DNA of 64,000 bases from Cristatella mucedo. Lineage: Eukaryota > Bryozoa > Phylactolaemata > Cristatellidae. A program made the position numbers and the translations under genes. Positions 57,850-64,000 of the stretch are shown one piece after another. The notes beneath the pieces are model-generated. The model was not told the origin of the DNA. It ran no database searches and saw only the letters and a list, made by a program, of their open reading frames with translations. Every line of letters begins with the position of its first letter. Within the stretch, counting starts at the first letter, position 1. The stretch is from assembly GCA_009760855.2 (NCBI GenBank), contig WPIO01000003.1:4353501-4417500 (forward strand), in the 5' to 3' direction.

Positions 57850-60600
57850 CACAAATTCATGAAGACTACGTGGGTGTTACGCAGGAGAGTTTTGTATAGC
57901 ACACTCACGGCCTAAGCGGCTTTCGGTACGCATTCGGTTAGCCAACTGACTTCGTTTCACGAAACAAAGAGAAAGTGGGAAGCATAGCAGAGTCAGGAAA
58001 GCAGTTGAGGTAGTGAGTAGCACGGAAGTAGCAGCTCACGACCACTGAAAAGGATGAACCATAGTCGGCAGCAGGAGAGTAGTTGTCGTTGCATAAGAAT
58101 TGTGGAAGCGATTTCCACAGTCTAGGACCTGCAGAGCTCAAGCTTCTGTCACCAACGGTCTTTAAGCGGAGGAATGGAAAATATAATTTTAGCCCACACA
58201 GGACCTGAGGGCGCGAAGAGGCTGAAACAAGTGCAGCAGTTCAGCTAGGTACGACCACATTCCCACTCTGCTGATCCTACGTTGCATTGATCTGCTGCTG
58301 CCATGCATAGCTAACATAATTAATATGTCATTAGCCTCAGGTCATGTCCCAGTTCCCTTCAAAAAAGCTGTAGTCAGGCCACATCTCAAGAAAGCGACCC
58401 TAGACCAAGAGAACTTCAGCAACTACTGGCCAATCTCCCTTATACCATTCCTATCAAAGACACTGGAACGGGTCTTGGCGGACCAGCTGAACTCATATAT
58501 CGAAACCTCACACCTTGCTAGTAAGGTTTCAGTCTGGCTTTAGAGCTAATCACTCCACAGAGTCAGCATTGCTTAGGGTATACAACGACCTACTTAGGAA
58601 TGCAGATATGGGTAGAGTGTTTCTGCTTGTTTTTCTAGATCTTTCGGCAGCTTTTGATACCATCGATCACAAAGTTCTTCTAGAGCGCCTCTCATCTCGC
58701 CTGAGAATCACTGGCACTGCTCTTCAGTGGTTCAGGTCCTATCTCAGTAGGAGACTCCAGAGTATTGACGTGAATGGACAAAGATCATCTGAGGTACCTC
58801 TGAAATATGGGGTACCTCAGGGCTCCGTGCAAGATCCGGTTCTTTTCACGGTTTATACTCTCCCTTTTGCTGATGTGATTGCCAAGCACAATCTAAGCTT
58901 TAACTTCTATGCGGATGACACTCAGTTGTACCTTTGTTTGATCCCTCCCAGCCTTCGAGCACCTCAAATTCTCTCAACTCACTTGCTGCATGTATTGATG
59001 ACATCCACACATGGATGGCATCAGCGTTTTTAAAACTAAACGATGATAAACCTAACTTACTAGTTATAGGCAAACCCAGTGTGATTCGGAAATTGGAAAG
59101 GCTGACGCTCAAAATTGGCTCTGCCAGCATATCTCCAGTTGAATCAGCTCGAAATCTAGGTGTACAAAGCGACCTCTCGTTAGACGACCATATCAGCTCC
59201 ACAGTCAAATCCGCCTATTTTCAGCTTCATAACATTGCTAAAATTCGGGCTTGTTTAGATAAAGATACCACGTCCAAGTTAGTTCATGCATTCGTGACAT
59301 CCCGTCTCGACTTCTGCAACTCACTGCTTACTGGCCTACCAGCATGTGCGATCAGGCGATTGCAGCTGGTGCAAAACTGTGCAGCTAGGCTTGTCTGTCG
59401 TGAGCGTCGCAGTTGCCACATTACTCCACTTCTCGCCGACCTGCACTGGCTACCAGTCAAGCAACGGATTGACTTGAAGGTTTTGTCGCTCACTTTTGGG
59501 TCCCTTCATTCTATGGCTCCAGCCTATCTGTCAGATATACTACCCCATCAGGCCAAGCATCGTACCACCCACTTCTCGCAATCCAACAGTCTAGAAATAC
59601 CTCATACAAACCTCAAATCCTTTGGAGACCGTGCATTTAGTTCATATGCTCCCAAAGCCTGGAACTCCCTCCCGACCTGCGTCAAAACATCCCCTGACCT
59701 GACCACATTTAAAAGGAACCTAAAAACACACCTATTTAGGACAGCATTTAGTGGGTCCCTGTGATTCGTCCTTGATGTGCTTATGCGTGCTGGCACTGTG
59801 CATGCTACCACTAACCACATTTGCATGCTGACCCTGTGCATGTCACCCCTAACTATGTTATTCATTTTATTCGTTTATCAAGCATGATATTACTTACCAT
59901 TTAATTGTATTTCCCCATGCAGCAAATGTAAAGCGCCTAGAGAGAGATTGAGTTCTCTGAGGGCGCTTTATCAAGTGCATTAATATTATTATTGTTATGA
60001 TTACGAAGGAGCCAAGCCGTGGCGGGCCATGTGGGTCAGCGTAAGAACTTTTTTTCTGTATCCACTGCTCAACCGGCATCCATCCCAGCTCTTTTAGCAA
60101 AGGAAACATGTGCTAAAACATTTGGGGACTTGAAGACTGGCCGTGCTGCCATATTCATAGTTAGCTGCAGTGGCCTAGTTGCTTTGTTTGGTAGCCCAGC
60201 CAAAAGAGAATTACAAGAATCAAGCCGAGACAGAAGTAAGGATCTGGTTAAATTTATTGCAAGCAACTGTGGAAGAAACCTCATAATCTTGGACAGGGAT
60301 CGGACGTGATAGCTAGCTGTAGAAGAATTCTTCTGAATGAAGCTTTTAAAATTGAGGCAACTGTCGCAAACGACACCTAAATCTTAAGAACGTGGCGATG
60401 GTGGCACAACAGCATCCCCTATTAGAGGAGCAAAGCCTTTTAATCGAGCCACACGCTTAGGGTGTCCTAGGGGCAGCAGTTCGGTTTTATCGTTAGTTAA
60501 TTTCAAGAAGATTTTCAACATCCACGATCGAATGTCGACAAGGCAAGCATTCAGTTTCTTAGTTGCTACAGCAGATCTTGGTTAATGCTGCCTATTATTC
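57850..60600 (-). mobile_element. LINE B copy split by a LINE A insertion
   Basis: Left part 57850-58254 has the 3' end and the C-terminal domain (SAGPRLWKSLPQFL). Right part 60007-60600 continues it with SRLDSCNSLLAGLPNKATRP at 60160-60230 and the post-YADD region up to about 60580. The interrupting DNA at 58255-60001 is LINE A. The joint aligns with the uninterrupted B copy at 37640-37690 (AGCCGTGGC, GGTCAGCGTAAGAACTTT). Confidence 0.72.
58255..60001 (+). mobile_element. LINE A copy nested in LINE B, 5-bp target duplication
   Basis: Flanked by TACGA on both sides (58250-58254 and 60002-60006). It is 5'-truncated at the start of the RT region and ends in the hairpin region and ATT-type tail. 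The coding part has GVPQGSV (58809-58830), [10 protein letters not shown] (about 58900-58930) and the complete C-terminal domain to AFSGSL and stop at 59764. Frameshifts near 58540 and 58940 and the 5' truncation make it inactive. It is clearly young by sequence similarity to the copies at 27771 and 32898. Confidence 0.9.
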
Positions 60601-60604
60601 CGTC

Positions 60605-61605
60605 ACCAATCTGACCACTTCGTTTGCTCCGAGCTTCATTCTAACCTGCAGATCTCTCTGCAAGATCACGGCTGTTGCTCTGCTCCCAGTTTACTAATCG
60701 ATCGCCTCAGTTATACTTGGCTAGATCCTCGGTCAACAGGCTGTCCTAGAGGCCCAATTAAAACCCGTTAAGGCATGAGCTCCCGTACGAGTTTACCAGA
60801 GAGCTACTTCTGTGCACATTATACACTATCACTCAATCGTGCTACGAGTGTATAACTACCTAATGGAGATTCTAACGGCTTAGGTCATTCGTCAACGGGT
60901 ATCATCAGAGTGTAGCAGTCGGCATCCGGAGGCCTTTCCAGTTTTGTGTGTGCCTGCTGCTGTTGTAATTAGCTCGAACATCTCACTTGCGGCCAACGGT
61001 TAAGCCGATGACACAGTGCAGCATCCTGCCATTAATGTATGGTATATTTTCCGAAGCAGCTGCTGTAATTCATCGAGCGGCTCATAGGTTTGCCCATTGA
61101 GAGGAATACAGATCGAGTTTCTTTTCCGCCCACGTCAATACTTGTGCCTCTGTTAGACTCCACAAGAACTGTCATGGCCAGAGTGCTAGTAAGACTTCAC
61201 CAGTGAGCACTGCAGGTGGTAGGTTCATCAGAGTTCAGTCCTTGATCTACTTATTTTTACAATCTCCACCTGGGTTTCCTTACAATTTGAAGGCAGATCA
61301 CCAAATAGGCTTTAGTTTCAATGAAGATCACATCCAGATATCATTGAGGTTTACTCCTAAACGCCATCTAGCATCTCAAAATACACACAACTACCTCCAG
61401 CCGCTGTTATTCATAATCGTTTTTTGACTTCGGATAATCTTTTCAAATCGAAAGTCAAAAATGCGTTTGATTGCACATGAAAAACCATAGCTCCACTTTA
61501 CACCTAGGAAGCCTCAACATAAACGATTGCACAGGATTCATAGTATCCAGTGCAGAGAATAAGAGCTTCGTTTTAAAACGGAATTTATTTTGATGACCAA
61601 GTAAA
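60605..61605. other. Unassigned stretch
   Basis: No ORF over 75 codons with any motif and no repeat recognised. Confidence 0.45.
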
Positions 61606-61610
61606 CTGTC

Positions 61611-61968
61611 TGTTGTTCGGTTCTCACAGCAGAGAGCCAACCGATGACCAACACCAACAGTTTGTTGTACGACGCACGGAGCCAAGGGAGGCACGGCTCC
61701 CTTCGCCCCATTCTCCCCCTCGACTCTCCTCGACCACCGGCTGTGACCTGGCCGACAATGGACTCAGCCGAGGCGGACCACAGCTGTGCACCGGCCGACC
61801 ATAATAGCGAATCCACCATCTGTTCACCAGCGGCTTGCCGGCCTGTGTCTACTCCACATCACAAGCATACAACAGCTGTGCACTGGCCCTTCTCAGTGAT
61901 GCTCCCAACAGCTGTTCACTGGTGGTTTATCAGAGGAGCATTGCAAACGTGCATATAACCCAACTACA
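61611..61968 (+). mobile_element. Solo LTR (family L1r), 358 bp
   Basis: It begins TGTTGTTCGG and ends CAACTACA. The flanks are CTGTC (61606-61610) and CTCTC (61969-61973), a 5-bp target duplication with one mismatch. The body shares CACAGCTGTGCACCGGCCGA and CAACAGCTGTTCAC-type blocks with the other two copies. ORFs of 63-104 codons here are non-coding products of the LTR. Confidence 0.7.
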
Positions 61969-62109
61969 CTCTCTGCAAGCCAGCCTACCAACTTTGAGCT
62001 ACATTGTGTGGTCGAATTCAGAAACTTTTAAATAAGAATAACGGAATTCATTTTGTCCATGCATCTGTGTCAACCTTTCCTCACTTACACTTGCTCCTGT
62101 TGCTTCATG

Positions 62110-62400
62110 ACTGTAAAGGAGCATGCATACATTTAATGGAAAACTCCGTAGCTAGGATTTTCTGTCGAGGATGTCGCAACTGCTTAGTTTCCTATTTCCA
62201 TCCTGCATCCAGCTGCATCGGCTTCTCTGAAAAGGGTATCCCATTTCAGATCGTACTACTCTCGTTTATATTCCTTTATTTTCTTCACCAGTTCTTAATT
62301 TTAGCAATACTTCTAATCAAGTTGACTCTGGTATTTTCTTTGCAATTCAAGCCAGCCTCCAATCTTTTGGAGAACGTGCCTTTAGCTCATGCACACAGAA
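62110..62400 (+). mobile_element. Old LINE A C-terminal fragment
   Basis: The translation ENSVARIFCRGCRN matches the QNSAARLVCRERRS block of intact copies, followed by degraded LHWL and FKVLSLTF counterparts. It has no tail. Confidence 0.6.
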
Positions 62401-62899
62401 AGCCCGTTACGTGCTAACGACAGAGAAGACTCAATGCTTTAACTTGACTAAAGTCCAATAAAGCTAAAATCTTATATGGACTTCTTATTATTTTCTAAAT
62501 CTAAAGGAAGATACAATTTACGATCTTATGTTTTGAGCTTAATTATTATGACTTGTAAGCCTGCAAAGTTCCTTTTAGACCTATGAAATGTGCCCAGAAA
62601 GAAATTTCTTTTTCCCTTATACAAATATTTTGACATGGTAACTATTAGTCTTGAGCAATGAGAAACACCTATGCATCAACGCAAAAGACTAAATAAACCG
62701 ATGATGAATATCGACCTATGCGGATTCCAATACGTGAGAAGGGAAACTCGGATAAAAACTTCATCATGTGGGTTAAGGGGCCTCATGAGAGGATCCGTTG
62801 GAGATCTGGCCTTCTCTTCCTGCTATACTAGTAAGTCTGGAACTAAATAGCAAACAATCGCACACAATACCTTGACTTAATTTTATTTTTAATGAAGCC

Positions 62900-63040
62900 A
62901 AAATAATAATAAATAATAATACACTTGATAAAGTGGCCTCAGAGAACTCAATCTCTCCCTAGGCGCTTTACATTTGTTGCAAAGGGAAATGCAATTGAAT
63001 GGTGAGTAAAATCATGCTTGACAAACAAACAAAATGAATA
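62900..63040 (-). mobile_element. LINE A 3' fragment
   Basis: AAT-type tail, TAAAGTGGCCTCAGAGAACT and the start of the 3' UTR, ending at AATGAATAAT. It is inserted in duplication copy 2 only. Confidence 0.82.
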
Positions 63041-63546
63041 ATCCACACTATTAATCAAAGCATATGCTCCATTTTTTTATAAACTGTCTTCTATGAGGTT
63101 ATGCATGGTCAAAATGTAGGCACACGATCAAGCATGCTCTGCGCTATGCAGTTGAATTATTTCGTATTTGGATTATGTGAGTTTCTGGAAAGATTTCCCT
63201 TTTTGCCTTATAAAATTCTGTTACCATTTATATTGCTAGAGTTAGAAAAAAGTTAGCTGCGTAAGCTGCCAAACCATACAAGATTAACGAACGACCATGA
63301 CGGACACAGAAATACTTTAAGTGCTGAAATTCTTGCTGTTAACTGAGCGAATGGCCCTCCTCTGCTAGGTCAAGATGTTTTGAAACTTAAAAAGTCACTC
63401 TTGGTAAAAGAGTCATGCTAATAACTGGTCTTCTATAGAAATTGGGTTCAACACAATAATGAGTATATTATGAATAAAAAGTATACATAAATATCTAACT
63501 CTATGATACAGGATGTGCTTATTTACATAGTCATCTAAGTTGAAGT

Positions 63547-63655
63547 GAAGATACATCAATCAAAGTCATAAGTGATTCTCTATCTGCTGCTGACATATGG
63601 CTAGGCAGCCTTCGTCAAGTTAACGCTTCAAGCATCGATCTGTCTGCAACTAAGG
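63547..63655 (+). CDS. Possible small exon, counterpart of 13672-13786
   Basis: The frame EDTSIKVISDSLSAADIWLG runs on to LSATK and the donor ACTAAG|GTAGGT. Two of three frames carry stops while the one shared with copy 1 is open. Upstream AG sites differ between the copies. Confidence 0.2.
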
Positions 63656-63927
63656 TAGGTGCATTATTTTTTCCACCTTCCTTCCAAGATCGTAATTCAA
63701 AAATATATCAATAACATATTTTCATCAAAACTAGCCAAGCCCACCGAACATGGGCTGTAAAAAGCAGACAGAATAAAGTGAGAGCGCAGCCAAGGAGAAA
63801 GCTGATGAGCGTCAAGCTGTAGAAATTTAGACGTAAATACACCCTTCGTCAAACTTAGCTAAGCAAAGTGACACAAAATCGGGCCATTGAACAATTTTAT
63901 CTTTCATCAAACGATTTTATCTATTAT

Positions 63928-64000
63928 TAGGCTTGTCTGTCGTGAGCATTGAAGTTGCCACATCACACCACTTCTCACCGACCTGCACTGGCTATCAGTC
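63928..64000 (+). mobile_element. LINE A fragment, runs off the window
   Basis: GGCTTGTCTGTCGTGAGCAT followed by CACCGACCTGCACTGGCTAT matches the RLVCRE...LADLHWL part of the LINE A C-terminal domain. Confidence 0.8.

Larger units (their letters stand above)
62740..63900. repeat. Segmental duplication unit, copy 2
   Basis: It is collinear with 12870-14090. It carries its own LINE A fragment at 62900-63040, at a site where copy 1 reads straight through (GGCCAAAAA|CCCACG). Copy 1 has its LINE elsewhere. The matching exon-like stretch is 63547-63655. Confidence 0.7.

Noticed and set aside
61613-61958. Overlapping ORFs of 63-104 codons on both strands
   Set aside because: They lie inside a solo LTR.

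Overview
This window looks like nuclear DNA from an invertebrate metazoan. There is no dense run of long ORFs, no rRNA and no bacterial-style operon. Instead there are short candidate exons with GT-AG splice signals separated by kilobases. Between them lie many 5'-truncated non-LTR retrotransposons of the CR1/L2 type, tRNA-derived SINEs, solo LTRs, a DNA transposon remnant and microsatellites. I cannot name the species.

Genes. The best-supported host coding sequence is on the minus strand. Two exons, 50335-50727 and 11995-12390, encode paralogous cysteine-rich ectodomains of about 131 residues. They align without a gap over the first 67 residues (about one third identical by eye). They share five cysteines and an N-glycosylation sequon, and each has a phase-1 acceptor and a phase-1 donor. 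Downstream of the first on the same strand, 25539-25912 is a phase-compatible last exon with a transmembrane segment, a Ser/Thr-rich tail, a stop and a poly(A) signal. Downstream of the second, 1613-1755 is a candidate transmembrane exon with a phase-1 acceptor. Weaker exons of matching phase are at 47054-47161, 27212-27310, 26808-26956 and 15062-15166 (proline-rich, PPxY). I read this as two or more tandem receptor-like genes with very large introns. A gene family of this kind is typical of invertebrate recognition or immune loci, but the function is inference.

Repeats. LINE family A accounts for more than twenty insertions on both strands, ending in a conserved 3' hairpin plus an ATT-type tail. 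Copies range from eroded to almost identical (39526 and 49352 copies), so the family was active recently. LINE family B is older and is itself a target for family A. SINE family S1 has a tRNA-like head and a tail shared with LINE A; SINE S2 has a different tail. Three solo LTRs of one family carry 5-bp target duplications. A DNA transposon with about 30-bp inverted repeats and a decayed DUF7869-like gene is inserted in a LINE A copy.

Layout. 1-12.9 kb: TM exon, mostly unannotated DNA, a GC-rich repeat block, ectodomain exon 2. 12.9-14.1 kb: segmental duplication unit, second copy at 62.7-63.9 kb. 14.1-20.3 kb: proline-rich exon, SINE, a minisatellite-like array, a CpG-rich stretch, solo LTR. 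20.6-24.3 kb: two LINE A copies. 25.4-27.3 kb: receptor 3' exons. 27.5-49.7 kb: LINE-dominated, probably intronic. 50.3-50.7 kb: ectodomain exon 1. 51.8-64 kb: nested LINEs, DNA transposon, solo LTR, duplication copy 2.
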